Positions 45,125 through 55,661 of a stretch of 64,000 bases of DNA are shown one piece after another (positions within the stretch are counted from its first letter, which is position 1; every line of letters begins with the position of its first letter). The DNA lies in NCBI GenBank assembly GCA_000751835.1, contig CCMQ01000005.1, positions 152,922 through 216,921 of the forward strand, read 5' to 3'. The translations under genes and the position numbers were made by a program. Under the pieces are notes generated by a model that was given only the letters and a program-made list of their open reading frames with translations, made no database searches and was not told the origin of the DNA. This DNA comes from Necropsobacter rosorum. GTDB lineage: Bacteria > Pseudomonadota > Gammaproteobacteria > Enterobacterales > Pasteurellaceae.

Positions 45125-45967
45125 TTAGTGCTTCTGCATTAATTGGGCTCGGTATTCGGAAGGTGAATAGGCCGTTTCTTTACGGAAAACCGTGGAAAAA
45201 TAATTACTGTCTTCATAACCGCACTTTATGGCGATTTCCGTGATGGAAAGTTGCGTGTTTCTGAGTAATGTCATGGTTTGACATAAACGTAGCCGTTGTA
45301 AATATTGGCCGATGGTCATATGAGTCTGTTGTTTAAACAGTCTGCGTAATGAGCTGGCGGAAAGGTTGTTTTGGCCGCAGAAATTTTCCAGATTAAATGC
45401 GGTGTCAATATGCTGTGAAAGTGCGGTGAATAATTTGTCCATTTTCTGTTCATCGGAATCCTGCACTGTTTCTGTGTAACTGTATCTGTCCAACAGTAAA
45501 ATCAGTTGGGTAAATAATGTTTCCGCCAGATAAATGGAAGATTGATTGGTTTTTTTAGATTCTGCTTCCAATTGTGCCACTAAGGCTTGAAGCTCCTGCA
45601 GACAGGATAAATTGATTCTGGTGTGGCGTTGTTGCTCGGTGAGCCGTTCATCGGGCAGATAGTCGAATAAAATATTATTCGGCGTGAGTTTTTCCCGGCG
45701 ATAGAGAATATTGTCCAGTTTTAGCTGATCGACCGTTTCGTAAGCATGCACGTCGCTATGATTAATATACAGCACATCGCCGGCGGTAATCGGGTAAACC
45801 CGGTTATTCCAGACGTGAATGCCATTTCCGGCACAAACAATAACAATTTCGTCAAAGTCATGATTGTGCAGTGGAAAATAATCCTGATTATGACGACGTT
45901 CTATCGTAATCGGGTTTTCTTCAGCAATGAAATAATTACTATGAGATAAAGTCATCGGTGTTTTCAT
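45125..45967 (-). CDS. rhaR: AraC-family activator RhaR
   Basis: A 280-residue regulator with an N-terminal cupin sensor domain (PLHNHDFDEIVIVCAGNGIHV) and a C-terminal double HTH (SLRRLFKQQTHMTIGQYLQR; ITEIAIKCGYEDSNYFSTVF). It is closer to RhaR than RhaS by its HTH sequences. RhaR responds to L-rhamnose and activates rhaSR in E. coli. It lies 1 base after rhaS. Confidence 0.88.
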   Translation of the reverse strand: MKTPMTLSHSNYFIAEENPITIERRHNQDYFPLHNHDFDEIVIVCAGNGIHVWNNRVYPITAGDVLYINHSDVHAYETVDQLKLDNILYRREKLTPNNILFDYLPDERLTEQQRHTRINLSCLQELQALVAQLEAESKKTNQSSIYLAETLFTQLILLLDRYSYTETVQDSDEQKMDKLFTALSQHIDTAFNLENFCGQNNLSASSLRRLFKQQTHMTIGQYLQRLRLCQTMTLLRNTQLSITEIAIKCGYEDSNYFSTVFRKETAYSPSEYRAQLMQKH

Positions 45968-45968
45968 T

Positions 45969-46811
45969 TCACATTGCTCTTAGTGCTTTCGGGTTGATCA
46001 TAAATTCGTTTTTGAAACAGGTGGCAAAATAGCCGCTGTCGTTAAAGCCGCATTGATAAGCAATATCCGTAATGTTTTTATCTGTATAACGTAATTGGTA
46101 GTAAGCCTCGGCGAGCTTTAATTTAGTCACATAGTGTTGCGGGCTGCAGCCGGTATTATTTTTGATATAGCGGTGCAGGGAGCGCAACGGAAGATCAAAT
46201 TGTTGTGCTAATGATTCCCAGTTGATTTCTTCTGTAAAGTTATGTTTCAGCCACTGTAACAATTGCTGAATTTTTCTTTCCGTATTACCAAAGCCTTCAA
46301 TAGCATATTGATGTTTTTGTAAAAAAGAAAGTATTCGCAGCAATAAGCATTCTTTTTGCAAGGAGTTATCCGTTTCTTTTTCCAGTCGTTCCAGCAGATT
46401 TTTCAATGTGTGCAATGCTTTTCGATTAATACATTGGCTACCGTTATTGTTGGTTTTAATGGCGTTTATCACCTGACTGATATTGGCGATATACTGAAAA
46501 TCATAGGATTGAAATAAAATATTGGCGATATACTGAAAATCATAGGATTGAAATAAAATATTGGTGAGATACAGATTATCGACATTTTCATAAAGATGAT
46601 GATCTTTTGCATCAATATATAAAATCATCCCCTGTCGTAATGTCTGTGGGTAACCGTTGATAATATGTCTGCCGTTGCCTTGGCTAACGATAACGATCTC
46701 ATCGAAATTATGTGTATGCTCGGGGAAGTTCTGTTGCGGAGTGCGAGGTTCAACCGTAAGCGGTTGTTCTTTCGCGACGAAAAATTCTGATGCTAGTAGA
46801 GTAAGAATCAT
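45969..46811 (-). CDS. rhaS: AraC-family activator RhaS, with internal tandem duplication
   Basis: A 280-residue regulator: cupin domain (NFPEHTHNFDEIVIVSQGNG) and C-terminal HTH (LRSLHRYIKNNTGCSPQHYV; ITDIAYQCGFNDSGYFATCF), like E. coli RhaS, which activates rhaBAD and rhaT. An exact 39-base tandem repeat (46482-46559) doubles 13 residues, NILFQSYDFQYIA, between sensor and HTH. ATG 46811 is chosen: AGGAGA lies 7 bases upstream. It is divergent from rhaB. Confidence 0.88.
   Translation of the reverse strand: MILTLLASEFFVAKEQPLTVEPRTPQQNFPEHTHNFDEIVIVSQGNGRHIINGYPQTLRQGMILYIDAKDHHLYENVDNLYLTNILFQSYDFQYIANILFQSYDFQYIANISQVINAIKTNNNGSQCINRKALHTLKNLLERLEKETDNSLQKECLLLRILSFLQKHQYAIEGFGNTERKIQQLLQWLKHNFTEEINWESLAQQFDLPLRSLHRYIKNNTGCSPQHYVTKLKLAEAYYQLRYTDKNITDIAYQCGFNDSGYFATCFKNEFMINPKALRAM
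46482..46559. repeat. 39-base perfect tandem duplication inside rhaS
   Basis: The units 46482-46520 and 46521-46559 are identical and in frame. A third, imperfect start (ATTGGTGAGATAC) follows. It looks recent, because no base has changed. Confidence 0.95.
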
Positions 46812-46941
46812 TGCTCGTCTCCTATGCAGCAAATTCATGAAACTATTTTATTGAATTTCGCGCTGCAAGATCTTGAATTTTTGCGCAGTAAAAGGCGAAG
46901 GCGGATCAAATTTTTAAGGAAACCGCGCTAATATTCAAATT

Positions 46942-46957
46942 TGTGATAGGGATCACA
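46942..46957 (+). promoter_or_regulatory. CRP site in the rhaS-rhaB intergenic region
   Basis: TGTGATAGGGATCACA is a perfect TGTGA-N6-TCACA palindrome, 112 bases before rhaB. TGCCACA (46974) and TGTGGCA (46992) form a second dyad downstream, a candidate RhaS or RhaR site. Confidence 0.85.
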
Positions 46958-47068
46958 TCAAAGTTGAAAATATTGCCACAGGTTTGGAAATTGTGGCAGC
47001 CATTCTCAGGTTTCTCATCGGCAAGATACCTAAACTGTAGCTGACTTACAGTGAAAGGAGCATTGAAG

Positions 47069-48526
47069 ATGAGCATATTTAATATTGCAGCGATAGATCT
47101 TGGTGCATCAAGCGGTCGTGTGATGCTTGCATCTTATCAATCGGATAATGATGACATCAGTCTGCAAGAAATTCATCGTTTTAAAAATCAATTACAGCAG
47201 AAAGAAGGACACAGTTGCTGGGATTTGATGTACCTGGAACAGGAAATTATTACCGGATTGCAAAAGATTGTGGATGCGGGTACGGCGTTACACAGTATTG
47301 GTATTGATACCTGGGGTGTGGATTATGTGTTGCTGGACGAACAGGGATGTTTGGTCGGACCGGCTTATGCGTATCGTGATGCCCGTACGGAAGGCGTGAT
47401 GGCCGGTGTAATACAGGCGCTGGGAAAAACGGTAATCTATCAGAAGACCGGTATTCAGTTTTTAAGCTTTAATACCTTGTACCAGCTTAAAGTGATGGTA
47501 GATGAAAAGCCGGAGTGGTTATTGAAGGTACGGCACTTCGTCATGCTTCCCGACTATCTTAATTACCGTTTAACCGGCAGTCTCAATCAAGAATATACCA
47601 ATGCAACGACAACTCAGCTGGTTAATGTCAATACCGATAACTGGGATACTGATTTGTTGGATTATCTGGGATTGCCGCATAGTTGGTTCGGCGAGATTCG
47701 CCACCCCGGTCATCAAGTCGGCGAATGGCACTATCAGTCGGTGAACGTGCCGGTTATGTCAGTAGCCAGTCATGATACGGCAAGTGCGGTCATTTCTGCG
47801 CCGTTATCTGATGAACAGGCGGCGTATCTCTGTTCCGGAACTTGGTCTTTAATGGGCTTAGATACCGAACGGGTTTGTAATAATGAATTTGCCATGAATA
47901 TTAATATCACCAATGAAGGCGGTATTGACGGGCATTATCGCGTATTAAAGAACATTATGGGGCTTTGGCTGTTTAACCGGTTATGCAGTGAACGTCAGGT
48001 GACGGATATTGCCGAACTGATATGTCAGGTTCAGATGCAAACGGCATTTCGCAGCGTAATTAACCCTAATGCGGACTGTTTTCTGAATCCTCCTTCAATG
48101 GTGGAAAGTATTCAGCAATATTGTTATCGGCACCATCAACCGATTCCCCTCACTACTGCGCAGTTAGCGCGTTGTATTTTCGATAGCCTTGCCATGTTAT
48201 ACCGTCAGGTTTTTGAGCAACTTGCCACATTACAACAAAAACCAATCAGTTGTTTACATATTGTTGGCGGTGGTAGTCAGAATGCGTTTTTAAATCAGCT
48301 TTGTGCGGACGTATGCAACGTTAATGTAGTCAGTGGCCCTGTTGAAGCTTCCGTACTGGGGAATATAGGTTGTCAGTTAATGGCATTGGATCAAATTAAA
48401 AACGTTCGTGCATTCAGAAATATCGTGAGCAAAAAATTTCCGCTTAAATATTTCTATGCAAATCCTCAATCGCTTGAAAATACTGATTTTAATCAGCAAT
48501 GGCAGGCATTTAATCAGTTCAACTAA
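47069..48526 (+). CDS. rhaB: L-rhamnulokinase
   Basis: A 485-residue FGGY-family sugar kinase phosphorylating L-rhamnulose. It has the N-terminal phosphate-binding motif [27 protein letters not shown] and C-terminal [19 protein letters not shown] 47069 has AAAGGAG 8 bases upstream; the in-frame GTG at 47051 precedes that site. It is the first gene of rhaBADTM. Confidence 0.96.
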   Translation: MSIFNIAAIDLGASSGRVMLASYQSDNDDISLQEIHRFKNQLQQKEGHSCWDLMYLEQEIITGLQKIVDAGTALHSIGIDTWGVDYVLLDEQGCLVGPAYAYRDARTEGVMAGVIQALGKTVIYQKTGIQFLSFNTLYQLKVMVDEKPEWLLKVRHFVMLPDYLNYRLTGSLNQEYTNATTTQLVNVNTDNWDTDLLDYLGLPHSWFGEIRHPGHQVGEWHYQSVNVPVMSVASHDTASAVISAPLSDEQAAYLCSGTWSLMGLDTERVCNNEFAMNINITNEGGIDGHYRVLKNIMGLWLFNRLCSERQVTDIAELICQVQMQTAFRSVINPNADCFLNPPSMVESIQQYCYRHHQPIPLTTAQLARCIFDSLAMLYRQVFEQLATLQQKPISCLHIVGGGSQNAFLNQLCADVCNVNVVSGPVEASVLGNIGCQLMALDQIKNVRAFRNIVSKKFPLKYFYANPQSLENTDFNQQWQAFNQFN

Positions 48527-48543
48527 TCAGGGAGAACCATATT

Positions 48544-49794
48544 ATGACAATGGTAAATCAAACGTATCAACTTGCGAAACAACAATTTGCCGATATCGGC
48601 GTAGATACTGAAAACGCAATGGCATTACTGGATATACTGCCGATTTCAATGCATTGCTGGCAGGGGGATGATGTCGGGGGATTTGAATCCGTAGGCAGTA
48701 GCTTAACCGGCGGAATTCAGGCGACCGGCAATTATCCGGGGAAAGCTCGGACTCCGCAAGAACTGCGCGCGGATTTAGAGGCGGCTTTTTGTTTGATTCC
48801 GGGGCCGAAACGCTTGAATCTGCATGCTTCCTATCTGGAGGCGGACATGAAAGTTGAACGGAATGAAGTTAACCCCGAGCATTTTGTTAATTGGGTGAAT
48901 TGGGCAAAGAAGCAACATTTGGGTTTAGATTTTAATCCGACCTATTTTTCGCATCCGCTCAGCACTGACGCGACATTAACACATCAAAACAAAGAAATCC
49001 GTGATTTTTGGATTGAACACGGCAAAGCCTGTCGCAAGGTTTCGGAATATTTTGGTAAAGAACTTGGTACCCCTTCTGTTATGAATATCTGGCTGCCTGA
49101 CGGTAGCAAAGATTTGGTTGTGGATAAAGTTGCCCCAAGACAACGTTTAGTGGAATCTCTGGATGAAATTATGCGTGAAAAAATTGATCCGAAATATCAT
49201 TTAGATGCCGTGGAAAGCAAATTATTCGGTATCGGTGTTGAATCTTATACTGCGGGTTCTAATGAGTTTTATGTGGCATATGCGACTTCCCGTCATACTG
49301 CGTTATGTTTGGATGCCGGACACTATCATCCGACTGAAGTCATTTCGGACAAAATTTCGGCATTGCTACCATTTATTCAACATTTGTTATTACATGTCAG
49401 CCGGCCTGTTCGCTGGGATAGCGATCATGTTGTGCTGCTGGATGATGAGACGCAGGCGATCGCAAATGAAATTATTCGCCATAAATTATTTGAGCGGGTT
49501 CATATCGGTCTGGATTTTTTTGATGCTTCCATTAATCGTATCGCCGCTTGGGTTATCGGTGCTCGCAATATGAAAAAAGCATTATTGCGAGCGCTGCTTG
49601 AACCAACTCCGACATTGATTGATGCAGAAAATGCGCGAGATTTTACAACCAGACTGGCATTACTGGAAGAACAGAAATCACTGCCTTGGCAGGCTGTATG
49701 GGATATGTATTGTGAACGTCACAATGTGCCTGTAGGCAGCCGTTGGTTAAATGATATTCGTCAGTATGAAGCAAATGTACTAAGTCAACGTTAA
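48544..49794 (+). CDS. rhaA: L-rhamnose isomerase
   Basis: A 416-residue TIM-barrel isomerase converting L-rhamnose to L-rhamnulose with metal ions. Recognisable stretches are [40 protein letters not shown] and [11 protein letters not shown] with metal-binding Asp/His. The start may be Met1 or Met3 (48550). It follows rhaB by 17 bases. Confidence 0.96.
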   Translation: MTMVNQTYQLAKQQFADIGVDTENAMALLDILPISMHCWQGDDVGGFESVGSSLTGGIQATGNYPGKARTPQELRADLEAAFCLIPGPKRLNLHASYLEADMKVERNEVNPEHFVNWVNWAKKQHLGLDFNPTYFSHPLSTDATLTHQNKEIRDFWIEHGKACRKVSEYFGKELGTPSVMNIWLPDGSKDLVVDKVAPRQRLVESLDEIMREKIDPKYHLDAVESKLFGIGVESYTAGSNEFYVAYATSRHTALCLDAGHYHPTEVISDKISALLPFIQHLLLHVSRPVRWDSDHVVLLDDETQAIANEIIRHKLFERVHIGLDFFDASINRIAAWVIGARNMKKALLRALLEPTPTLIDAENARDFTTRLALLEEQKSLPWQAVWDMYCERHNVPVGSRWLNDIRQYEANVLSQR

Positions 49795-49809
49795 TTCAAG
49801 GGGGCTCAA

Positions 49810-50628
49810 ATGCAGAGTATTTTAAATTCTTGGTTTGTCCGGGCAATGGTAAAAGCAACTTGTGATATGTGGCGAAAAGGCTGGGATGAACGCAATGGCG
49901 GAAATATTAGTTTACGTCTATTAGATGATGATATCGCCTCTTTTGCCTCAGATTTTTATGTGGAGCCCCGTCATGAGCCTTTAACTCAGGATGTTTCCGT
50001 GTTAGCCAATCATTACTTTATTGTTACCGGCTCCGGTAAATTTTTCCGTAATGTCGAATTGGATCCTGCGGATACGTTAGCCGTAATTAAAGTCGATGAA
50101 CAGGGTAAAGGTTATTACATTATGTGGGGGTTGATAAATGGCGGAGTACCGACTTCAGAACTGGCTGCTCATTTGCAATCCCATATTGTGCGTATGCGGG
50201 TGAGCGGCAATCATGATCGGGTTGTTATGCATTGCCATGCGACCAACCTGATTGCATTGACTTATGTACTGGAATTAAAAAGCGAAGTCATTACTAAAGA
50301 ATTATGGGAAATGAGTACTGAATGTTTGGTGGTTTTCCCGGATGGTATCGGCGTATTGCCTTGGATGGTTCCGGGAAAAGACGAAATTGGCTATGCCACA
50401 GCGCAGGAGATGGCAAAACATTCTCTTGTACTGTGGGCATTTCACGGCGTATTTGCTACGGGAGCCACTTTAGATGACGCGTTTGGGTTAATCGATACTG
50501 CGGAAAAATCAGCGGAAATCGCGGTAAAAGTGCTTGCGATGGGGGGAAAACGGCAAACCATCAGCAATGAACAATTTAAATTACTGGCGGCACGTTTTGA
50601 TGTGGTACCGATGGAAGGTACGTTATAA
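49810..50628 (+). CDS. rhaD: rhamnulose-1-phosphate aldolase
   Basis: A 272-residue class II aldolase cleaving L-rhamnulose 1-phosphate into dihydroxyacetone phosphate and L-lactaldehyde. Zinc ligands lie in [13 protein letters not shown] and [17 protein letters not shown] precedes the ATG, 15 bases after rhaA. Confidence 0.95.
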   Translation: MQSILNSWFVRAMVKATCDMWRKGWDERNGGNISLRLLDDDIASFASDFYVEPRHEPLTQDVSVLANHYFIVTGSGKFFRNVELDPADTLAVIKVDEQGKGYYIMWGLINGGVPTSELAAHLQSHIVRMRVSGNHDRVVMHCHATNLIALTYVLELKSEVITKELWEMSTECLVVFPDGIGVLPWMVPGKDEIGYATAQEMAKHSLVLWAFHGVFATGATLDDAFGLIDTAEKSAEIAVKVLAMGGKRQTISNEQFKLLAARFDVVPMEGTL

Positions 50629-50640
50629 ATGAACAATGCT

Positions 50641-50662
50641 TCAATCCCTTCATCGGGATTGA
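50641..50662 (+). other. intercistronic hairpin between rhaD and rhaT
   Basis: TCAATCCC and GGGATTGA form an 8-bp stem with a 6-base loop and no T-run. It may set mRNA stability or attenuate rhaT. Confidence 0.6.
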
Positions 50663-50697
50663 GCCGAATTTTATAAAGGAATTAGAGGAGAAATATT

Positions 50698-51732
50698 ATG
50701 AGTGGTTCGATTCTATTAGGTATTTTCTGGCATTTTATCGGTGCAACATCGGCAGCCTGTTTCTATGCGCCGTTGAAAAAAGTCGCCGGCTGGTCATGGG
50801 AAACTATGTGGGCAGTTGCAGGGTTGTTTTCCTGGATTTTATTACCCTGGTCGATTAGCTATTTTCTGTTGCCTGATTTTTGTAATTATTATGCATCTTT
50901 TAGCAGCAGTGTGTTAATTCCGGTTTTCTTATTTGGCGCCATGTGGGGAATCGGAAATATCGGTTACGGGTTAACTATGCGTTATCTCGGAATGTCAATG
51001 GGGATCGGTATCGCTATCGGTATCACTTTAATTGTCGGTACATTAATGACACCGATCATTCAGGGACGCTTTGGAGACCTGATTGCTTCAACCGGTGGAA
51101 AAATGACGCTGCTGGGGGTGATTGTTGCCGTTATCGGTGTTGCCGTCGTGTCCTATGCCGGTCTTTTAAAAGAAAAAGCAATAGGAATTACGGCAGAAGA
51201 ATTTAATCTGAAAAAAGGTCTATTGCTTGCCGTTATGTGCGGTATTTTTTCTGCCGGTATGTCTTTTGCTATGAGCGCGGCTACACCGATGCATGAGACG
51301 GCGGCTGAATTAGGTGTTGATCCGTTATATGTGGCATTACCGAGTTATGTGGTGATTATGGGAGGCGGTGCGCTTATTAATTTAGGCTATTGTTTTATCC
51401 GCTTGGCAATTAAACCTGAGTTATCGTTTAAAAAGGATATGCATATAGCAAAAGGCTTGTTAAGCAGCAATCTTTTATTCTCCGCATTAGGCGGCGTTAT
51501 GTGGTATTTCCAGTTTTTCTTCTATGCCTGGGGGCATGCCAATATCCCGGCTGAATACGGCTTTATGAGCTGGATGTTACATATGAGTTTCTATGTCCTC
51601 TGTGGCGGTATTGTCGGACTGGTTTTAAACGAATGGAGAAACACAGGCGTAAAACCGACCCGGGTGTTATGTATCGGTTGTTTAATTATCGTATTAGCGG
51701 CCAATATCGTAGGTTTAGGCATGGCGAGCTAA
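50698..51732 (+). CDS. rhaT: L-rhamnose/proton symporter
   Basis: A 344-residue inner-membrane protein with ten predicted helices of the RhaT family: [40 protein letters not shown] and [19 protein letters not shown]. It imports L-rhamnose with protons. TTAGAGGAG precedes the ATG. It sits inside the catabolic operon, unlike in E. coli. Confidence 0.95.
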   Translation: MSGSILLGIFWHFIGATSAACFYAPLKKVAGWSWETMWAVAGLFSWILLPWSISYFLLPDFCNYYASFSSSVLIPVFLFGAMWGIGNIGYGLTMRYLGMSMGIGIAIGITLIVGTLMTPIIQGRFGDLIASTGGKMTLLGVIVAVIGVAVVSYAGLLKEKAIGITAEEFNLKKGLLLAVMCGIFSAGMSFAMSAATPMHETAAELGVDPLYVALPSYVVIMGGGALINLGYCFIRLAIKPELSFKKDMHIAKGLLSSNLLFSALGGVMWYFQFFFYAWGHANIPAEYGFMSWMLHMSFYVLCGGIVGLVLNEWRNTGVKPTRVLCIGCLIIVLAANIVGLGMAS

Positions 51733-51765
51733 TATTTTCATACCATTTGATTAAGGAATATTATT

Positions 51766-52080
51766 ATGTTGAAAAAAGGTTTTGTTATGCAGGTAAATCC
51801 TGATTGTCATGATGAATATAAAAAACGCCACGATGAAATTTTCCCTGAATTAGTGACCGAACTAAAAGTGCATGGTGCACATCATTATTCTATTTTTTTG
51901 GATAAAACGCGTAATTTACTCTTTGCATATGTAGAACTAGAGGATGAAGCCCGTTGGAACGCGATGGCCAAGACGGCGGCCTGTCAGCGATGGTGGGCAT
52001 TTATGCGTGATATTATGCAGTCTAATCCTGATAATAGCCCGATTTCTGAAGAGCTGGAGCAAGTATTTTATCTGGAATGA
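51766..52080 (+). CDS. rhaM: L-rhamnose mutarotase
   Basis: A 104-residue protein (RhaM/RhaU family) that interconverts alpha and beta L-rhamnose. Typical stretches are [20 protein letters not shown] and [23 protein letters not shown] precedes the ATG. Last gene of the rha operon. Confidence 0.93.
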   Translation: MLKKGFVMQVNPDCHDEYKKRHDEIFPELVTELKVHGAHHYSIFLDKTRNLLFAYVELEDEARWNAMAKTAACQRWWAFMRDIMQSNPDNSPISEELEQVFYLE

Positions 52081-52131
52081 CGGTAGATTATCTATCATTA
52101 ATAACAGTGCGTTACTAAAAGCGGATCTGGG

Positions 52132-52362
52132 CTAACGCTGCCACCACGCGGCGATGCCGATGACGAGTGAAAAGACTGTCAACCAGAATAGATGGATTTT
52201 TACGCTCTTTCGGTTGATTTCCTGATTGTGCAGGCGGCGTTGTGCCAGTTTTTGGCGGTAAAGCGCCAGATCTTTTTCCTGAAAGGAGAAACCGCAGTGC
52301 GGGCAGAGCGGGGCGCTTTGGCTGATTTTGCGGCGGCATTCGGGGCAACGGTGTAAGGCCAT
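52132..52362 (-). CDS. small zinc-ribbon membrane protein
   Basis: A 76-residue protein with a zinc ribbon (CPECRRKISQSAPLCPHCG) followed by a helical linker and a single C-terminal membrane helix (IHLFWLTVFSLVIGIAAWW). The function is unknown. It lies 9 bases after the GntR-type gene and may be co-transcribed. Confidence 0.75.
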   Translation of the reverse strand: MALHRCPECRRKISQSAPLCPHCGFSFQEKDLALYRQKLAQRRLHNQEINRKSVKIHLFWLTVFSLVIGIAAWWQR

Positions 52363-52371
52363 ATTTTCCTT

Positions 52372-53181
52372 TTAAATATGAAATGACTGAGAAAATGACA
52401 AATCTTCTTTTTTACCGTTAGTAATGGTCAGTTGAAAAGAACATTTGTCGGCGCGGGTAACAGAGTCGGTAAATTCCATAATGGTGCCGTCTTCCAGATA
52501 ATAGGTCAGCTGAATATGAAATCCCGCCGCACCTTTTTTCGATTCCAATAATTTCGCGGTTTTCGGATTATCAATCAAAATCGCGTTAATGGTCGAATTA
52601 GCATATTTCGGGCTGAGCTGGTAGATTTTTTCCTGCACATTGAACAAAGAGCGGTGCTCAAAATTAATTTTTTCAATGCCCTGACACAGATAATAAGGCA
52701 TATAGGCGATATCCAGCGAAACCGGAATATTATCGGCTTTTCTCACCCGGGTGAGGCGGAAGACTTTTTGGCTTTTGTCCGTCAGTTTCAGTTTTTCCAT
52801 GATCTCATCCGTAGGGTCGATAACTTCACAGCCGACAATCGTGGAGGACGGCTCTAAACCCAGCGCCATGATACTTGGAGTAAAATAGAACAGATTATTG
52901 ATATTAAACTGAATTTTTTCTTTCGCCACGAAAGTGCCTTTACCGCGGATACGAATGATCACGCCTTTTTCATACAACCCGTTCATTGCCTGACGCACCG
53001 TGGTGCGGCTGATATCGAATAACTGACAGATTTCATTTTCAGAAATCATTTTATCGCCTTCTTTGAAGGTGCCGATCCGGATTTGGGCGACGATGTAATT
53101 TTCAAGCTGTTTATAAAGCGGTATGTCGCTGGTATAGTTCAGGATGAAATGATCTTTAAAATGTTGATAAATATCGGTCAT
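52372..53181 (-). CDS. GntR/HutC-family regulator with UTRA domain
   Basis: A 269-residue protein. The N-terminal winged HTH (PLYKQLENYIVAQIRIGTFK; ENEICQLFDISRTTVRQAMN) is followed by a UTRA effector domain (VFRLTRVRKADNIPVSLDIAYMP; FTDSVTRADKCSFQL). Such proteins repress sugar operons and release DNA on binding a sugar phosphate. Near treBC it could be a TreR of the Bacillus type, but the treB operator is of the LacI-type TreR class. A palindrome at 53716 is a better target candidate. Confidence 0.85.
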   Translation of the reverse strand: MTDIYQHFKDHFILNYTSDIPLYKQLENYIVAQIRIGTFKEGDKMISENEICQLFDISRTTVRQAMNGLYEKGVIIRIRGKGTFVAKEKIQFNINNLFYFTPSIMALGLEPSSTIVGCEVIDPTDEIMEKLKLTDKSQKVFRLTRVRKADNIPVSLDIAYMPYYLCQGIEKINFEHRSLFNVQEKIYQLSPKYANSTINAILIDNPKTAKLLESKKGAAGFHIQLTYYLEDGTIMEFTDSVTRADKCSFQLTITNGKKEDLSFSQSFHI

Positions 53182-53261
53182 TGGCGTTTTTCATGTATTG
53201 GCAAAGTCAAAGGGACAGCGCTTATTCTATCCCTTTATGACGCATAAATCATCTTTTCAGC

Positions 53262-53684
53262 TTAAAATAAATAGCTTATTTCATTATAGTTTTGCACGTT
53301 CAGACAATCTTTCTGCGGCAGAAGATCATCATGTTTATCTATCAGAATCACAGCGGTCGGTTTTTTGCAATGCGACGGCTGTATTCTGATCCGGTGAATA
53401 AATAAGTAATGGTTGGCGGCGTAGGAATGTGCGATGTGCTGCAGGATCTCGTCGTCGGTATGTACAATGGCGATTTTATCGCGGATATTCAGTACCGCGA
53501 GTTTGCGTTCAATGTCGGGCAGTTGCGCAATATCCTGCGCCGGCACGAATATTCTGATGTTATCACCGCCGATTTTAGCCAGAAATTCAGGAAAACCGGG
53601 AACAAACGAAGCGGTGGAGCAGTTGAGGTTGTTATCCAGCAGAATGGCATTGACGTCAAAAAGATATAATGTGTTGCGTTTCAT
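53262..53684 (-). CDS. small HAD-like protein, unknown
   Basis: A 140-residue protein beginning MKRNTLYLFDVNAILLDNN, which resembles a HAD motif I with the second Asp missing (DxN instead of DxD). The remainder has alternating strand and helix, without clear later HAD motifs. It may be a degenerate phosphatase fold. TAAGGAA precedes ATG 53684. It lies upstream of the GntR-type gene, behind a palindromic operator. Confidence 0.6.
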   Translation of the reverse strand: MKRNTLYLFDVNAILLDNNLNCSTASFVPGFPEFLAKIGGDNIRIFVPAQDIAQLPDIERKLAVLNIRDKIAIVHTDDEILQHIAHSYAANHYLFIHRIRIQPSHCKKPTAVILIDKHDDLLPQKDCLNVQNYNEISYLF

Positions 53685-53715
53685 CTGAGTTTCCTTATTT
53701 AGATTGTGTTGATTG

Positions 53716-53732
53716 AGTTGTATCATACAACT
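53716..53732. promoter_or_regulatory. palindromic operator upstream of the HAD-like gene
   Basis: AGTTGTATCATACAACT is a perfect 17-base palindrome around one central base, 31 bases before the HAD-like ATG. TTGTAT/ATACAA half sites are common for GntR/HutC repressors, so the neighbouring regulator is the natural candidate. Confidence 0.65.
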
Positions 53733-53933
53733 AAAGCAATATGACGTAAATAAGAAAATGCAAAAATATTTTCCGCACTATCAATAAATGGTTTTAATCG
53801 TGTTAATTAATGAAGTATATCAATGGATTATCAGCTTTATGACGCGTCATGGCGGCGGATCTAAACGCCGCGCGGCGTTTAGATCTCGTTTGCGATGGTA
53901 AAAGTGCGGTGGTTTTTTCGTCAGTTTTTGTTT

Positions 53934-55571
53934 TTAACAATACAAATACACCGCCTGATAGGGTTTTAAGGTGATTGTGGTGTCGAACTGAACAGGCTCG
54001 GGATAATTGTTCATTAAATTTCGCCAGTTGTTTTGCCGTAATGCCGCAGGCAAGGTGCAGACATCCTGCCGGTCGCTTAAATTCGCCAATACCAGCAAGG
54101 TATGCCCGTCGGCCTGACGCTGATAACACCATAGCGACGGATGAGTCGGGTTCAGATCCTGATAATCGCCGTCCGTGAAAATCGGATATTGTTTGCGCAG
54201 GCGGATAAGGGTTTGATAGCAGTAAAAGACCGAATTTTTATCCGCTAACGCGTTTTCCACATTAATCTGCGGATAGTTTTCCGCAACGCTGATCCAAGGC
54301 GTGCCGTTGCTGAATCCCGCTTGTGCGGCGTTTGACCATTGCATCGGCGTGCGGCTGTTATCGCGCGATTTTTGTGCCAGAATCTTTAGAATCAAGGCTT
54401 CTTCAATACCTTGCTGCTTTAGCTCGTGATATGCGTTCAGGCTTTCCACATCGCGATATTGCTCGATTGTGCGGAAATTCGGATTGGTCATGCCGATTTC
54501 TTCGCCCTGATAAATATAAGGCGTGCCTTGCATGCCGTGCAGCAGCATCGCCAGCATTTTCGCCGAGACATTATGCCGTGCGCCCTCATCGCCGAAGCGC
54601 GATACAATGCGCGGCTGGTCGTGATTGCACCAGAACAGGGCGTTCCAGGCGCGGTTATGCATCCCTTGCTGCCAATAGTTGAAAATGGCTTTCAGCTGAA
54701 CATAATCCGGCTTGGCGTAAGTCCATTTTTCGCCGTTCGGGTAATCCACTTTCAAATGATGAAAATTAAAGGTCATGGAAAGCTCGCTGCCGGCCAGATT
54801 GGCATATTGCTGGCAATGTTCAAGTTTGGTGGAGGACATCTCGCCCACGCTCATTAAGCCGAACGGTGTCAGGGCATGTTTATTCAAGTCCTGTAAATAA
54901 TGGTGAATTTTCGGCCCGTCGGTGTAGAAACGGCGGCCGTCGCCTTCGTTGTCGTCGGCATATACCGCCGGTTTGGAAATCAGATTAACCACATCCAGGC
55001 GCAGACCGTCCACCCCTTTCTGCGCCCAGAAACGGCAAATATCGTACAGTTCCTGTCGCAGTTTGGGATTTTCCCAATTGAGATCCGCCTGCTCCGGCGC
55101 GAACAGGTGCAGATAATATTTTTGCGCTTTGTCCGACCATTGCCAGGCGCTGCCGCCGAATTTGGACGCCCAGTTGGTAGGTTGCTCGCGCCAGAGGTAA
55201 TAATCGTGATAATCGCTGTGCGGATCTTCGCCCTGTTTAAACCACGGGTGTTGCGTCGAACTGTGGTTAAATACCATATCCATGATAATGCGGATGTGGC
55301 GCCGGTGCGCTTCGGCGACCAGTTGTTCAAAATCCGCCATGCTGCCGTAACTGGGATCGATATTGCGGTAATCCGCGATATCATAACCGTTGTCGATTTG
55401 CGGCGAAACGTACATCGGCGTCAGCCAAATGCCGTCGATACCGAGCTGCTGCAAATAATCCAGCCGCCGGATGATGCCTTGAATATCGCCGGTTCCCGTG
55501 CCGGTGCTGTCTTGAAAGGATTTCGGATAAATCTGATAGATCACCCCGTTTTTCCACCAGTCTGCGTGCAT
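53934..55571 (-). CDS. treC: trehalose-6-phosphate hydrolase
   Basis: A 545-residue glycoside hydrolase family 13 enzyme splitting trehalose 6-phosphate into glucose and glucose 6-phosphate. Conserved regions are MDMVFNHSS, GLRLDVVNLISK (nucleophile Asp), VGEMSS (acid Glu) and FWCNHDQPR. The start MHADWWKN at 55571 follows AAGGAA; the upstream extension lacks support. It follows treB. Confidence 0.95.
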   Translation of the reverse strand: MHADWWKNGVIYQIYPKSFQDSTGTGTGDIQGIIRRLDYLQQLGIDGIWLTPMYVSPQIDNGYDIADYRNIDPSYGSMADFEQLVAEAHRRHIRIIMDMVFNHSSTQHPWFKQGEDPHSDYHDYYLWREQPTNWASKFGGSAWQWSDKAQKYYLHLFAPEQADLNWENPKLRQELYDICRFWAQKGVDGLRLDVVNLISKPAVYADDNEGDGRRFYTDGPKIHHYLQDLNKHALTPFGLMSVGEMSSTKLEHCQQYANLAGSELSMTFNFHHLKVDYPNGEKWTYAKPDYVQLKAIFNYWQQGMHNRAWNALFWCNHDQPRIVSRFGDEGARHNVSAKMLAMLLHGMQGTPYIYQGEEIGMTNPNFRTIEQYRDVESLNAYHELKQQGIEEALILKILAQKSRDNSRTPMQWSNAAQAGFSNGTPWISVAENYPQINVENALADKNSVFYCYQTLIRLRKQYPIFTDGDYQDLNPTHPSLWCYQRQADGHTLLVLANLSDRQDVCTLPAALRQNNWRNLMNNYPEPVQFDTTITLKPYQAVYLYC

Positions 55572-55605
55572 ATTATGTTCCTTAAATCGGTTGATAGTCA
55601 GTAAA

Positions 55606-55645
55606 AAGTGCGGTGGTTTTTTCTTCCGTTTTTTGCACCGCACTT
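55606..55645 (-). terminator. uptake-signal hairpin between treB and treC
   Basis: AAGTGCGGT (55606-55614) and ACCGCACTT (55637-55645) face each other. It may partly end transcription between treB and treC. Confidence 0.65.
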
Positions 55646-55661
55646 TATGCCGGCAGTGCGG

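Noticed and set aside
54900..55604. 234-codon open frame opposite treC
   Set aside because: An antisense shadow of treC; the sense strand encodes a full family 13 hydrolase.
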